In this document: positions 11,701 through 23,004 of the stretch, piece after piece | Numbering within the stretch: position 1 is the stretch's first letter | Layout of the letters: every line of letters begins with the position of its first letter | NCBI RefSeq assembly: GCF_018873765.1 | Contig: NC_057918.1 | Coordinates: 13,028,862 to 13,092,861 of the forward strand | DNA length: 64,000 bases | From: Telopea speciosissima | Taxonomy: Eukaryota > Streptophyta > Magnoliopsida > Proteales > Proteaceae | Direction of reading: 5' to 3' | Notes under the pieces: model-generated | Database searches by the model: none | What the model was told of the DNA's origin: nothing | The model's input: only the letters and a program-made list of their open reading frames with translations | Program-made: the position numbers and the translations under genes

Positions 11701-14700
11701 AGTAGTAACTATTGGAAATTCTGTTATGGCATCATCTACTGACACCAACCTTGCTTCTTCATCTAGAGCTACTTTATTGGGCTTTGTGTCTCGAGATGAT
11801 TACAATCAGCTTTTGAAATGCCTTGTCTTCCACCCGCCCACTTATCCATTGCCACTCTTGCTCATACAAGTAATGCTGCACTTTTTCCTCTTTTATCTTC
11901 CTCTAGTTGGATCCTTGATTTTGGTGCTTCTAATCATATGACTGGTAATTCTGATGTATGTGTTTTCTTCCTTCAATAAAACTAGTCACCCATCTCAAGT
12001 TGTTGTTGCTGAAGGGTGCTCCACCCACATATCTGGTCATGGTACAATTTCTGACATGACCAATATTTTATTTGAACCAGAAGATCCCAGGCCCCACATA
12101 TTTGGGTACCAACCATCCTACATTTGTGCAACATGTATGTGAAGGGTTGGTAGCTGACATAAGAAGGGTTCTTCAACTCTTTCATATGATAGGATGAGTG
12201 TGTTCATCTTTTAGATCCCTTGATGGTTATATAGTGTCTGCTACTAGCTTCTCAAATGATCATTGCTGTTATTTGCTACCAAACCATATTACTTTGGAGT
12301 AAGGCAATCTCTTGAATCAGTCATGGCTAATGGAATTCACTGTTTTCTTACAGAGGGAATACCATCCATTGGAATGTCACCGTTTGCTTGTGGATGGTCT
12401 ACTTGTGAAAGAAATGTTAGCAGCATCCAAGAAACCCCGTGGCTTTTGAGATTATTTGCAACAACCAACTGCACCTGGATTATTTTCTTTTCTGCGAATT
12501 GATCTTTGGCTTAAAACCCCCAAAATTGAAGCTTGTGTTGTTATATTTTTGACAGCTTGCTTCTGCTGATATATCTCAGGTAGCAAAGGCTATTAACTCT
12601 GGATTTGTTCCTGTAAGTTTGAATCGCTTTGCTTATAAAAGGATTCTGTAGGGCTCATGGTTATGTGATACTGGTCTTTCTTTCCATAAGCCTTCTCTTT
12701 AGTGTGAAATGACCATATTAATCTGCTGTTAACTAAATGATAGTGTGATAAATAACTTGTCTATTTTTTAGATTGTTAAAAAAAATCTATGCGAACTGAC
12801 AGAATTTTAACACATATTGGATGTTATTGAGGTTTCCCCAGTAAGGAAACCTCTCACATGGTTTCCCCTACAGTCTTTCATTTTATGTAAACTTCTATTC
12901 CTTTTAGGCATGTATATCACATGTGATATCACTTTCCTATTCATATTGTAATCTTTGGCTAGGGCTTGTATTGTATATATACTCTCCTATTGGAGACGAA
13001 CATAATGAGAATTAAATTCACCTTAACATGGTATCCAGAGCTGTTGGAATATATAATCCAGAATACCGTGGGGGTATTCTGGTCCCTTTGGGGTTAGTTT
13101 ATTTATTATGTTATTAGGTACAGTCGGCTATGTGGGTTTTAGTCCCACATCGCCTAGTTTAGTCTCTTTGTAATTTCCCCTTATAATAGAGGGGCTTACC
13201 TATCAATGAGACAAGCTATTCTATTCTCTCTTTCTAACCTGCATTTCTGCCTACATGGTATCAGAGCAGGTCTGATCTAGGTTAGAAAGAAAGAAAATCC
13301 CCTTTTTTCTTCAATCGATTTCTTCCTATTTTCTCTCTCTCACTCACTCTCGGTTTCTCCTTCTTCTGGTTTTTAGCCTCTTTTTTCTTGTAAGAGGGCA
13401 GCACTAATGAGGTATACCTAAACCAATGATTTAATTGCTGCCCTCCCACAACCAACCAATCGTTGAAGGTGCAATCAATTTTTTTCTCGATTTGCCGTTG
13501 ATCGAGGGGCTGGAGTTCAGGACTTGCCCTATTTTTGCTCGGTTTCTCTTTTCTTGTCGTGAGGAAGATCTCTGATTTCTCTTTTAGAGCTATCATTCTA
13601 TTGTTGCTGTCGTTTGCTGGAGTCGATTGAAGGTGTTGCTCTCGATTTGATTCTGAAGAACCCATAAATTTGGTTTTGCTGCTTTCTATTTGCTGACGAC
13701 AGTATCGATTTGCTGCTGGTTTTGATTGGGAACCTTATTGTTGTTTCTCGGCTCTGTTGAAGGTTACCGCTGGTTGTATGGTTATTGATTTCTGGTTGCT
13801 TGGGATCCTTTGCTTCTTCTCAATCTGCTGCTATTCTGCTTCTTCTACAACCCTCGATTCATCTTCCTTGCTAAGTTCTGAGATCAGCATCAACGAAAGC
13901 CTTGCTGATTTATTAATCTTGGTCGATTGGCTCTGAAATCTGGGTTGAAGGAAGCCCATCTACTGGCGATTTTAGTCCCTGAACCTTGGCTCCAGATACT
14001 TCTCCTTTGAAAATTTTTGAAGTCTGGTTCAGACTTGGTTCTGTTTTACCACCAGATCTGGTTTCAGGTCCCTTCGGTTCCTCCTCTGCTCCACGTCATT
14101 CCAACTGGTTACTTGTGCTTTTGAGAGGCCTTGGGGTATGGATGTTGCCTTCCAAATTTCAAAACAACATACTCATAGATGAGAGAGTTCTATTAAGAAG
14201 TTTGAAGACCTGTTCCGCCTTGGCTCTGTTGACTAGAGGTAAGGGACGATAGTTCCTTATCACTATTCTGTTTTCTTGATTATTTAACCCTTATTTCCCT
14301 TTATACCCCTCTCTTTCTCCCTTATTCCCTCCTGTCCTTTTTTCCTTTTTTTTTTTTTATTTCCTAGTTTACCCTTTCCACTAGTACGATGCAAACCCAT
14401 TACTTTTGTTTGGGAGTTCTAGATAATTACAATTCTGCCATCCAATTATAAACTTCAACTTAATTGCAATTCTGCCATTCCCCTATTTGACTACCTAATT
14501 GACCCTTGAAAATTCTGGTTTATTACCAATTTGCCCTTGGGCTTGGATTTTATTTACAAGTGGATTTCCACCAAATTACAGCCATGCCATCCTTTTTTTT
14601 CCAACACCGTTCCCTTTCAATAATTCTAATTCCCTTCATATCCCATACCTTTAGCATATACCCATAACCACTTTGGACGATAATGGTATTCTCTAATTTG

Positions 14701-17700
14701 CCATTTCTTCCTTGTTCATTACCCTTAGCACCTCTTGGAAAATTCTGGAATATTATATTTTTGCCCTATCTCTTACATCATCTCTGTTATGTCCACACGT
14801 GAGGGGGGGATTATGTACAATACACCTGCAGACATTGCAGAACGTAGAACATGCAGGAACATTGGTGCAAAACATAGAAGATCAGTTTTCTCCACCATTG
14901 TTATTGGGTATCCTTTGTTATTGGGTTGAGTTTGCCGTAAGGGGGAGATTGAAGTATTAAAGAGTATTGAAGATATTTGGTTGTTGCCTATTTGAGGATT
15001 TTCAGTTGGGTTGATACGGTATTTTTTCCGCTACCTGATTCAGTTTGTTTTTCGCTGCTTGCTGCTCTAGTTATTTCCCTTCAAGATTCTATGTCATTAT
15101 GACAACCTGAGATTCATCACTGGATAGCTATTGAAGGTCGTTGAAAGCTGCCTTTTTTGGAAGACATTCCAGTCCCGGTTTGCTGATCATGTCTGTCCAA
15201 GTTTTGAAGATCTATTTTTTCAAGTTCTTGAAGGTTTATTTGGGAGCTGCATTCATATGTCAAGTTGGGTTCTACTGCAACTTCATTTTTTCCCAATTTG
15301 TTCAAGTTGGGCATTAATACCTTGTATGCGCCAACTTGAGGGGGAGTGTTAGCATTATTATGGAGTTATTTTTTCGTTTTAGTTCAAGCTGGATTTTCTT
15401 TCTTTACTTCTTTGTACAATCCAGCTTGAGGGGGAGTGTTGGAATATATAATCCAGACTACCGTGGGGGTATTCTGGTCCCTTTGGGGTTAGTTTATTTA
15501 TTATGTTATTAGGTACAGTCGGCTATGTGGGTTTTAGTCCCACATCGCCTAGTTTAGTCTCTTTGTAATTTCCCCTCTATTTATAATAGAGGGGCTTACC
15601 TATCAATTAATTAATTCAAGTATTTACAACTTCCATCTTCTCTTCTCTCTTTTCTTCTCTCTAGTGTTACTGGTTACAGGTCCTAGGTTTTCTGCAAGAG
15701 CCCTACACTCCCACCAGCTTTTCTTCTTCTCATTTTTTCCCCCCCTAGCCTAACCGTCCTCCACTGCAGCAATGTCAACCGAATCTGGTTGAGGGGGTGT
15801 ATTGGACGTTATTGAGGTTTCCCCAATAAGGAAACCTCTCACACAGTTTCCCTATACAGTCTTTCATTTTATGTAAACTTCGATTCCTATTAGGCATGTA
15901 TATCACATGCGATATCACTTCCCTGTTCATATTGTAATCTTTGTCTAGGGCTTGCATTGCATATATACTCTCCTATTGGAGACGAACATAATGAGAATTC
16001 AATTCACCTTAACAACACATAGAGTACTAAAAAGTCATCTGTCACTATGGTTATAAGTTGGGTCAAAAGCTGTGGTATATTTGGTGCTGTTTTGGGCTGG
16101 TGATACTAAAAGCATTCAGCATCTTGGTGACCTTTGTGACATGAACACTAATTTTTATTTCCATAATTAGTATTTTAATTTCTGTTATCTGTAGTTATAT
16201 GAGCAAGTTACAAGTGTGTCAGGCCCCTACAGGAGTCCAAAGGATACATATGCAAACTGCAATCAATCTGTATTGCTAATAGCTTCAATATCATTGCACC
16301 CACCCCAATTAGATGAGATCCTATTGAGCTGACGTCTTCCTCCATTCCCCCACCCCCCAAATGTAGAAATCTAACTATTTTCCAAAATTCCAATGAGTAG
16401 CCACAACCAAAAGTAAGGGAGTCAATTTAGAACCTTAACCGAAACTGAAATGGCTGTTTAAAACTGAACAAAAATTTTGGTTCGCTATTGGCTTTTAAAA
16501 TTGAAAATTTCATTTGGTTTGGTTTGGTTTTGAGTGCGGGCCTTGGCGCAACAGTAAGGTTGCTTCATTACGACCTAGTGGTCGCGGGTTTGAGTCGAGA
16601 AACTGCCTCTCCACAAAACGGGGGTAAGGCTGCGTAGATTATGACCCTCCCCAGACCTGGCAGTGGTGGGAGCCTCATGCACTGGGTATGCCCTTTCTGT
16701 ATAAACCGACCAAACCAAACCTAAACCATACTAAACTCTACAATCATGTGTCTTTGTTGAGTTGTATGAAATTATCTACTATGGGTTTGATTGTTGAGTT
16801 GTGTAAAAAGGGTTTGAAAAGTACTGGATTTGACATTGTGGGATTGTATCTTCATGAGGTTGTGATTTCCTTGTCAACTTTATTTGTTTCAGCAAGTTCT
16901 TTCCACTTAAACTGAGTTTGAACCGAATTACCGAGACCGTGTATGAACCAAATGAAACCGAATGAAGAAACTAAATAGGAACCGAATAAAACTGAAGCGA
17001 GTCGGTTAGGTTTTGATTTTGAGGTTATGGAAATTATTCGGTTTTGGTTTGCACATATTGTATCTCGAACCAAACCGATTGACACCCTTAACCAAAAGGC
17101 AAGCAGTTGAGTGGTTAATATTATTGAATCTTGTTGTGTAGTGGAGGGACAATGTTTGAAAGTGTGGCAGGCTTTCTCAGCTTAGAAAGCGCCTTCCAAA
17201 TCAACTCTTGGATGTTAGAACTGTTAAGCAAAGTATGTACATAGCTTGACTGCTATTGGAAGGAGAATAAGATTGTTTGCATAAATGGGATGGTGTGGAT
17301 TTCTTTGCTCTGACCAATAGGCTGGTACAGAATAAAAATGGCTTCAAATTTACTTTTAGGATTTACTTATCTGCAAAACTAATGATAAAGTGTTTTTTCT
17401 CACCCTCAAATTTCTGACTTTCCAATAAAATAAGAAAACAAAAAGTACATAGGTGGAAGCTGAAGAGAAATGGGGTATTGGTAGAACTTAATAGTACTGA
17501 ATAATGTGATTTTTGGTAGTTGGATTGTGCTTTTTATTGTTTTCATCCATTCACCACTCTCCAGACTTTAAATAACTTCATTGGACATGTTTAAATATCA
17601 TGGACAATTCCTTGTGTAGGTTTTGCATGGAGATGCTGTGCTTGACAATCTGCAGGTCCGGTTTGTCTGAGAAAAGCTGGTGAATTCTTTAGTCCTTTTC

Positions 17701-20090
17701 TTAGGATTTAATGTATTTAGTACTGATGGTTGTTTCACTTCATTGATCAGGGCTGCACCATATTGAGTGGTGATGTGATCATACGTCATCTTGCTGAGCT
17801 ACTAAAACCTGAATATGTTGTTTTCCTCGTATCCATTTATGCAGCAGGATTAATGTTTTATGCATCATTCACCTCCAAAAAAAAAAATGATTTATGCATG
17901 TATAAATTACAAGTTTATGTAATGGTCTCCTTCATAAGATTCTGACAAACCTAATACGACCACATATCCTAACATTTAACTTTAGAAGATCAATTAATAA
18001 TTTATTATATTGGATTTAGTTGGTATAAAACAGAGGAATTTTCTGGATTTTTTGTCACCACAGCCAAATCAAACCCTCAAAAAGATGACAATTTTGAATT
18101 TTCACACAGAATCCAAGTTTCTTGAGCATATGGTTAAACAGATTCCATTTTTGAAATATTAACCTATTGGAGAGTGGAGACGCTATATTTTTTACACTCC
18201 CTCCTATTCATTGAAGGTCCCCTCTATCCTTCCTGGCAAAGTTCTCTTCATCTTGGTTGCTTGTCTATCTTTCCTAGTGAACAATTTATGAGATCAGAAA
18301 CTTTTAGTACTAATTATCCGATAGCTGGACTTCATTTCTTTAAGATAGTAACCCAATATTAGTTTGTCAATAATTTCATTGTGATGCACATTAGAAGTTT
18401 GGACTAGATGGTTTCATCAATGAGTGGCTGAGATCAACACGTGAATGTCATATGTGCCAGACCAGGGTGGGTTAAGGCAATTGGTGTATCAATGGGAACA
18501 AAATACCATTTCCAAATTCCAATTTTTGCTTTTGAATGGCCCCTCTTGTGGAACTGAAATTTTCCATATGTCATTCTTGTATGGCTACTGAGTTACATAA
18601 TGGAGGTCTAAAATTGAACTTACTGAGTTACCATGCCATATTCCTGTGGGTTACATGAACAAATTACTTTCTCCATATTTTCTCCTTCATATTTCGGAAT
18701 GAAGACAGACGTTTTGGGAGTATATGACCGTCCTCCTACAGACTCAAATGCAGTACTCCTAAGGGAGATTGGTGAGCACTTGATTTTAGCCCCCAAGTTT
18801 TGTAAATATTTGCTTCTCTGTTCTGTTTCACTGATTTTTTTCTTACTCTTCTAGAGCAAATACTTAAGAAATTGATTTGAGTTTTTTTTATTTATGCTTA
18901 TAAACATCGGAATGTCCTGTAAACCTGGGCCAGCATAACTGACTTTGTAAAGATAACAGCTGTGGATGAAGATGGGAGCTGGTCCATCGTGAAGCCACAA
19001 ATTGCAAACATGAATAAGAAAGGTCAGTGAGAGAAAGTGTAAACTTAATTTGATTAAGCTAGTGATATCTGCCACAACTTTCCTTGGGTGAAAGAATTTC
19101 CATAATCTATGATGCCTGGATATTTTTTGTATTCTTACTTTCTTAGCCTACCAATATTAACCTGATAGGGTTGTAAAGGTACCCAATTTTGTTAAAAAAA
19201 AAATAAATTTGTATTGACATGGTCTAACCATTCATGTGGATAGATTTTTTATATGGTTTAGCCATACTGCTGACTGTTTATAAGCTTAGAATTGGCCTCT
19301 GCTGATTTTGAAGTTTTAGTGAATGAAGCAAGTTAAGGATAATGGTTTTAGGTGATCAGTTAATCTTCATAGTTGCACTTTTTATTTTGATTAGATGAAT
19401 TGACCTCTATAAGGTTGTAGCCTTCTTGTTGAGATTTGATTTTTAGATGGACAAGGTGGTGAGATTAATAAATGCTGCCTTAGTGCAGTGCAATATATTT
19501 GTCATGTTAGCTCATACTTAGAAGAAGGCTTTTGAGCCACTTTAACATGGAGTTCACTGTGTTATACAAATGGTTTGGCGGTTTGTTTTACTTGGAAGCT
19601 AATTGAATTATGAAGAGTTTTCTCTTTTTGGGGGCAGAAGGGTAGAAATTTCTCCCTTCCCCCTTTTATTTGTTTATTTATCTTTTGGTTGGGTGTAGGG
19701 GTAGGTATTCTCTGTATTCTGCTTGCAAATCTTGAGTTTATTGAACTAATTCACAAAGTTTATCGGCCAAATAAACAGAGTTTTGATTAACGTCCAACTT
19801 ACTTTGATCAACAGTTGAAATTACTGTAGCAGCTCATGATACGACTGGAGGTATGTTAACCAAGATATCAGAAGCTGCAATGATTGCGAAACTTGGAATC
19901 GATGTCTATATTGTTAAGGTAATATTCTTAACATTCAGGAATATCCTAGAGTTACTTTCTAAGAGTTGGGTATTAAGGTTTCTGGTGGACACAGGCTGCA
20001 ACGGACCACTCTTTAAGGGCTCTAAAAGGAGAACTGAAAGGCAACATTCCTGATGATTGGCTTGGTACAGTCATCCGATCTTCAAGATAG
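2746..20090 (+). CDS. IPK: Isopentenyl phosphate kinase (12 exons)
   Basis: Phosphorylates isopentenyl (and dimethylallyl) phosphate to the diphosphate with ATP, feeding cytosolic isoprenoid synthesis. Coding exons: 2746-2833, 2992-3222, 3487-3584, 9847-9889, 12354-12415, 12556-12612, 17620-17655, 17751-17828, 18705-18771, 18960-19022, 19815-19918, 19995-20090. They total 1023 nt (340 aa), and every junction is GT-AG with consistent phase. The protein is an amino-acid-kinase fold: nucleotide-binding CIVKLGGAAIT near residue 30, HGAGSFGHF with the probable catalytic His near 111, [38 protein letters not shown] and C-terminal [10 protein letters not shown]. Length matches plant homologues (about 330-340). 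An in-frame ATG at 2734 would add four residues. The exon 5 donor (GTTAGC at 12416) is weak and was chosen because it alone restores the conserved text. Introns 3, 4 and 6 are swollen by transposons to 6.3, 2.5 and 5.0 kb. Confidence 0.95.
3825..3931 (-). repeat. Copia 3' LTR (107 bp)
   Basis: TG...CA-bounded terminal repeat, matching 8330-8436 at 103 of 107 positions. It lies at the 3' end of the minus-strand element. Confidence 0.95.
4022..8221 (-). CDS. Copia gag-pol polyprotein, one long frame
   Basis: Encodes the retrotransposon's gag, protease, integrase, reverse transcriptase and RNase H. The open frame reaches 8263, but the Met at 8221 (MATSLPF...) is the likelier start, giving about 1399 aa. 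Numbered from 8263, the domains run: gag from about 30; zinc knuckle C-x2-C-x4-H-x4-C near 338-352; protease DSG near 378; GAG-pre-integrase WHSRLGHP; integrase D, D, E near 568, 627 and 666; RT from about 940 with YVDD near 1133; RNase H from about 1297. Three copies of the hexapeptide QNRYQD lie in gag. Oddities: the RNase H motif expected as CDN reads CHN, replacing a catalytic Asp by His. The frame also ends early, near 4040; a typical Copia tail ([11 protein letters not shown]) continues in another frame, so a small indel has cut off the C terminus. Confidence 0.9.
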   Translation of the reverse strand: MATSLPFTANSACDASSLVTLNASPHLPLKLSSSNYILWRAQLVPLLKGYDLLGFVDGSYPRPAGESTDGFLLSNLWDRQDQLILSWIILSLSEAAVPHVVGSTTSRDAWETLARVYAPSSRTRVLDLKERLFRLQKGSDSVGAYLLKLRTVADALAAIDHPVSDEDLVLNTLRGLGSDYRDFATSIRLRAEPVSFVDLTDLLLSHESFLQSVSDEVLSSVSTANMATAGQSDAKNALFQRNKRYVASRFPRSRGSQRFNSRGNGQSAARSDQNRYQDQNRYQDQNRYQDFGSRSSDQTRLRTNGKSDFSSGQSAFPNSSTHSCCQICGTEGHSASLCPQRYNHAFLGTHLCFSSCGSSTWLLDSGSNNHPTADVSNLALSAPFCGPEQIIVGNGQGLSIESSGSVHLAAASCDFLLSNVLYVPNIHRNLISIQRFCKDNHSFFEFSSDCFLIKDQRTGQILYQGRSNNGLYELTLPINMPSVSNSAVRASLDGWHSRLGHPSSKTVKHVVSSFSLPVTTSLLSSCKACKCSKSHRLSLGSSPTISTRALELLHCDVWGPAPVTSHDMFRYYVLSVDDYSKYSWLFPIVRKSDVLPIFQRFKLLVENHFSTKIKCIQTDGGGEFQKLDSFLGAHGISRRISCPHTQAQNGAAERKHRHVVEAGLALLFHANLPTAYWSYAFLTAIYLINRLPTPLLQLDSPYHRLFGIQPDYHFLKAFGCLCYPWLRPYSPHKLAPRSVPCIFLGYSLQHKGYKCLDTATNRLYISRHVEFVEDVFPSQPTNQWLHSFGSTVDSWCDVVPPILLPCSVAAHGPQPSTSHGNTVHAGSCEPRLGLSDPSSLDVLAHGQTPLPGSGPLPSDPSCPGPQHVEVISNTGPVVPVAGPPPSTISGPRVARIHPMTTRSRTGSLKPPNRFTLTATALAIEEPTCYSQAARSPEWRKAMNDEFDALLRNGTWTLVPPAQHQNVVGCKWVFCLKRHSDGSIERHKVRLVAKGFHQRPGLDYNETFSPVVKPVTVRLVLSLAVSQHWPVRQLDINNAFLNGFLTEDVYMVQPPGFVDPAHPDYVCHLHRSLYGLKQAPRAWYTRLREWLVAYGFVASKTNTSLFIYRLGSTILYGLVYVDDLLITGTDSSKIQALIGTLSATFALKDLGDLHYFLGIEVSRSSMGCYLSQRKYITDLLCSTAMLEAKPISTPMATGSPLTLHSGTALADGSEYHRVVGAFQYLLMTRADLSFVINKLAQFMHCPTDLHWSAVKRVLHYLKHTLTEELFLQGSPSMLLQAYADADWAGCPDDRKSTTGYAIYLGTNLISWSSKKQKTVSRSSTEAEYRAIAAAATELVWICSLLRELGVFLPQQPIIHCHNIGATYLTANPVFHARMKHIEIDFHFVRDMVATNHRSAC
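7354..7411 (-). repeat. 18-bp tandem repeat inside Copia gag
   Basis: Three consecutive 18-bp units encode QNRYQD three times, in the low-complexity linker between the gag core and the zinc knuckle. The units differ by only one or two bases. Confidence 0.85.
8330..8436 (-). repeat. Copia 5' LTR (107 bp)
   Basis: Partner of the repeat at 3825-3931. On the minus strand it is followed immediately by TGGTATCAG, the tRNA-Met primer site. Confidence 0.95.
9559..9719 (-). mobile_element. Au-type SINE copy in IPK intron 3
   Basis: Read on the minus strand it shows a tRNA-like head (GGTGCAACGGTTAAGTTG as A box, GGTTCAAAAC as B box), the core word ACAGCCTCTCC, and the family's 3' end GGCTCGTGCACTGG. 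The T-rich 3' tail (poly-A on the other strand) is at 9546-9558. I could not fix a target-site duplication. Confidence 0.85.
10190..10494 (+). repeat. Degraded Copia LTR with primer-binding-site remnant
   Basis: T-rich stretch that ends in a primer-site-like word TGGTAGCAGAGC (10483-10494), one change from the usual TGGTATCAGAGC. It is recognisably similar, through gapped blocks such as GGTTTATGTTAT and TCTCTCTC, to the LTR-like stretch at 34530-34839 in the BUB3.3 gene. It is probably the 5' LTR of the decayed element described next. Confidence 0.6.
11363..11517 (+). mobile_element. Au-type SINE with 18-bp target-site duplication
   Basis: Full-length copy: A box GGTGCAACGGTAAGGTTG, B box GGGTTCGAATC, core ACAGCCTCTCTGTG and 3' end GAGCCTCGTGCACTAGG. 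A perfect 18-bp duplication TACAAGTGGTTGTAGACG flanks it (11345-11362 and 11518-11535). It interrupts the decayed Copia gag region, so it is younger than that element. Confidence 0.95.
11536..12180 (+). mobile_element. Decayed Copia gag-protease fragment in IPK intron 4
   Basis: Plus-strand translation in shifting frames gives a glycine/arginine-rich stretch, a ruined zinc knuckle ending [16 protein letters not shown], and a protease remnant [15 protein letters not shown], where the catalytic DSG reads DFG. Stops and frameshifts break it and no pol domain follows. With the LTR-like DNA at 10190 it is a dead, partial Copia. The coding part is interrupted upstream by a SINE at 11363-11517. Confidence 0.7.
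12815..13028 (+). repeat. TRIM left LTR
   Basis: About 93-95% identical by eye to 15798-16014. Ends CCTTAACA, followed at once by the primer-binding site. Confidence 0.85.
13042..15696 (+). mobile_element. Non-autonomous LTR element nested in the TRIM
   Basis: It is inserted in the TRIM's primer site with duplication AGAGC at 13037-13041 and 15697-15701. The left LTR is 13042-13255, primer site TGGTATCAGAGC 13256-13267, right LTR 15437-15696, preceded by the purine tract GAGGGGGAG. The 2.2 kb interior has no gag, protease, integrase or RT frame; the longest frames are below 130 codons and match nothing I know. Another PPT-like word lies at 15336-15346. The LTRs agree over about 165 bp (to 13206 and 15606) and then diverge completely up to their ends. 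Confidence 0.8.
15437..15696 (+). repeat. Right LTR of nested element, with unrelated 3' third
   Basis: The first ~170 bp match 13042-13206, apart from a short indel in the TCCCCT(CTATT)TATAATAGAG region. The last ~90 bp are pyrimidine-rich and unrelated to the left LTR's last ~48 bp. The end is fixed by the AGAGC duplication. Confidence 0.75.
15798..16014 (+). repeat. TRIM right LTR
   Basis: Starts TGTATTGG directly after a GAGGGGG purine tract, ends CCTTAACA, and is followed by the ACACA duplication. Confidence 0.85.
16414..17090. mobile_element. Non-autonomous hAT-type element in IPK intron 6 (8-bp TSD)
   Basis: Terminal inverted repeats TAAGGGAGTCAAT and ATTGACACCCTTA, with a perfect 8-bp duplication ACCAAAAG at 16406-16413 and 17091-17098. 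An 8-bp duplication is the hAT mark. Many subterminal copies of AACCGAAC / GTTTGGTT occur, as expected for transposase-binding repeats. No transposase frame is present. The same family occurs at 45238-46126. A SINE is inserted inside. Confidence 0.85.
16534..16699 (+). mobile_element. Au-type SINE inside the hAT element
   Basis: A box GGCGCAACAGTAAGGTTG, B box GCGGGTTTGAGTC, the core ACTGCCTCTCC and 3' end GAGCCTCATGCACTGGGTA. It is nested in the 677-bp hAT element and so is younger than it. The flanking duplication is not clear in the T/G-rich target. Confidence 0.85.
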
Positions 20091-22400
20091 AAGCAATGTT
20101 CCAACTTGATTTTTTGAATGCATGCTCCATGGATATCATATGAGCATTGATTCTTGAAATAGATTTATCAAAACAAATATGAGAAACTTTTGATTTGTAG
20201 AAGGCTTGGTTGTATGAGAGATTTTTTGTTTTAGAAAGACCATTTCAAAACATGCGGTTGGTCAGAAAATGCACACGATTTGTCAACATTTTCAATTGGT
20301 GATTCGTCTGCTGTTTGGCATTGTATTATTATTGCTTATAGGATGTGATAAACCAAATAATCTGCGTGAAGTTCAATCTGTAACACCAATTGGTATTTCA
20401 GTGCTGTTACTTGCCTTTTAGGTCAGTTGTATCAGCCAAGTTTGGACTGTACTTTCTATGCATGCAGGTTGGTACAGATTACATATTTCTGTACATGTTA
20501 ATATTCTTAGGGGGAGTCATTGTTGAGCAAGCCCAAGTCACTGGAATTGCTAAAGTCACCAGCTCAAAGTGCACTGCAACACATTTGCGCGAAAGAAAGT
20601 TTATAATTAGCATGATTTTGATCATTTGAGCTTTTCCAGTGCATGGTTTTATTATATATGCCAAAGATAATGTGTTATTTGGGTGATCTTTAAGATCTCA
20701 AGTGAAAAGTTGGGAGATGTCGTGGTTAACACTTGACACTAAACATCAACAAATGCTTTATGGAATGGAGTTCTTGGGGCTCTGGTTAATTCTTCCTTTT
20801 CCTGGGTTCATGAAATTGACTCAGGCAATAGTATCTACTCCATGGTTTGAGGAATTGGAATTGGATTGGGGTAATCGTCTGATTTGAATCGAAATTAGCT
20901 ACACCTGATCTTAGATTCTAGTAGATTTCTGTAATCCTATTTTTGAAATCGTCTGATTTTTTAATGTTTGATCCTAGTTCTTTACCATTGTTTTTCTTTC
21001 TTTTGGTCAGCGAATAACATAAAATCAATGAAATTTACCTCTAGTAGTAAAATCCCCAAGTTTATTGAATAAAAAAGTTCCAGGAAAAAAAAAACGAAAA
21101 TTTAGGAAAATTTTGATTCTTTCCGATTATAATTTCTAGGGTTTCAATTGAACTTTGTTGGTTTTGCCTAATTCTTGGCTGATTCCAAAACCGATCCCAT
21201 CCCAGGTCATTGCCTAGTCAAATTTAGGATATCCTACAAAATGATAAGAAACATTTGAAATGATCCTGTGCTTCTCCTATGTGATACCCGGGTTTCAATC
21301 AAAATTATTTCTCTTTTGCCCTTTTACTAAAAGAATTTGGATCGCAAAACTATTGGGACTACTTATTCTTTTTTTTTTGTTGGTAAAAAGAAGTTTATTG
21401 AACAAGAGAAAAACTCATGGAATCCATATTATAAAGATGGACTAGCCATGGAATGGAGTTAGGTTAAACTATTGCTATCTCTAACGATAAGGCCTTCTGC
21501 CTTATCAAGAAAAAAAAAAGATAGGGCCTTCCGGACTAGGGTATCAGCAACAACGTTAATACTCCTAGGAACATAATTAAATGAGCACTCTAAAAAGAAG
21601 GATCTGATCTCCCGGATTTCCTCTACAATGGATCACACTTCTGTTGAGGGTTCTTCTTACTTTCTTCACAAATTTTTCTATTTGTTAGCAAGCAAAAAAA
21701 AACAACAAAAAAAAAAATCAAAAACTTTACATGCAGCTCCATTACTTTTTATTTCATTTGGAGTGCCCGTAACAAGGATGTTTTTAACCATTTATCCCTA
21801 TCCCATATGTCATTAAGACTACATTCATAAAATGAATCTATAGTTCTATACAATTGTAATGCTCAACCTTCAATATTGTCTCTTTCTCCTCCCAATCTAT
21901 CTGTTAAGGATTATCTCTTTTTTTTTTTTAGGATGAATGTTAAGGATTATCTTGAGTTGTCCATATCTGTTAATCCAATTTTTACTTGTGATAGAAGCCT
22001 GACCAAGATTAATGTGAGGCTAGGTGGGCGTATGTAATCGTTTTGCTAAAGAATTTGTGTTAACAACTATGGATTTTAGATTTATAGGATGTCCACCTCA
22101 GGCAAAAAAACAAGAAGATTACAACAAGGATTTCAAGGAGCAAAGTTGTTGGCAGGCGTAATCGTATACATTTAGGATTAATTGTCAATATCTTTTAATG
22201 GCTACGAGAACTATCTTCTATTCTTCTTACCTTTTAATTCTTTAATATTCTTAACCATGATAGATCTTGGATTTCAATAGCTCATAGGCTGGCTAATAAA
22301 GGCATAGTTGAGAAACACAAGGATACTATGTCTGTCAAAATGAATGTTGTACTTTTTTTATCTTTAAAAAAAGGGGGTGGGGGGAGAAAGAACGCTACCA
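20091..22400. other. IPK 3' flank and spacer, no gene recognised
   Basis: It begins with the presumed IPK 3' UTR. The rest is AT-rich DNA with short frames only (under 90 codons) and no protein resemblance. There are several A-tracts, and a T-rich stretch near 21370-21400. Confidence 0.5.
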
Positions 22401-22414
22401 GACTACATAAGACA

Positions 22415-22515
22415 CGATAGCACCCCCTGTGTCTATCTCTCTCAACCCTTTTATGAAACTACATGTATTCCCCCCATTGTGGGAGGAGAGAGATAGACAC
22501 GGAGGCCCTAGCATA
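22415..22515. repeat. Foldback repeat with GTGTCTATCTCTCTC arms
   Basis: The left arm around GTGTCTATCTCTCTC (22429-22443) pairs with GAGAGAGATAGACAC (22487-22501); flanking GC-rich words extend the pairing. A related right arm, with TAGAGAGATAGACAC and then GGAGGCACTAGC, recurs at about 57703-57735. Probably a MITE, but its ends are not defined. Confidence 0.55.
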
Positions 22516-22840
22516 TGCTACCTGATCGGACAAGGAACTTGATCCGAAAAAATAATTACTTTAATCTTTTTGGGCAAATTTTGATTAGAAACCTAAATAT
22601 TTGCCACATTACAATTATTTTGATGGTAAAATTTATCGAGCTCATCAACTATCGATTATGGTACTGATTTATCAACTTGATTTCCTTACCCAAAAAAAGA
22701 AAAAGAAGATATCAACCCGATTTGAGTATTGTAATAAAGGAAAGAGAACGTAGATTGATCATATGGCCCTTGCGTCAGCATGGGGGCCAATGAGAGCGTG
22801 CACTCAAGCATCTAACATAGGGAGTGGGGGAGTCGGTTCC

Positions 22841-23004
22841 TGTCCAGCACCCTATCTGGGCTGCACGTGTAGCGCTGGACACAGTGAGGCATGAAAAGAC
22901 CGCCTTACCCCTGCCTGAGCGCCTTGCCCGAGCAGGGGTGAGGCGGTCTTTTTATGTCTCACTGTGTCCAACGTTGCATATGCAGTCCGAGCAGGGTGCT
23001 AGAC
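22841..23004. mobile_element. 164-bp hairpin MITE
   Basis: Two arms of 70-75 bp form a near-continuous hairpin: the left arm includes GGACACAGTGAGGCATG and AAAGACCGCCTTACCCCTGC, the right arm GCAGGGGTGAGGCGGTCTTT and CTCACTGTGTCC. The loop is about 18 bp. A related hairpin with the same GACCGCCTTACCCCTGC core is in the intron of the early-nodulin-like gene at about 51655-51790. No coding capacity. Confidence 0.7.

Larger units (their letters stand above)
12815..16014 (+). mobile_element. TRIM-type miniature LTR element, split by another element
   Basis: Two LTRs of about 215 bp (12815-13028 and 15798-16014) with a primer site TGGTATCCAGAGC at 13029-13041 and a purine tract GAGGGGG just before the right LTR. 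A 5-bp duplication ACACA flanks the element (12810-12814, 16015-16019). Without the 2.66 kb insert, the internal part is only about 109 bp and the whole element about 540 bp, which fits a terminal-repeat retrotransposon in miniature. Only a trivial ATG frame of a few codons exists inside. The left LTR seems to have lost its first two bases (the right one starts TGTATTGG). Confidence 0.85.
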
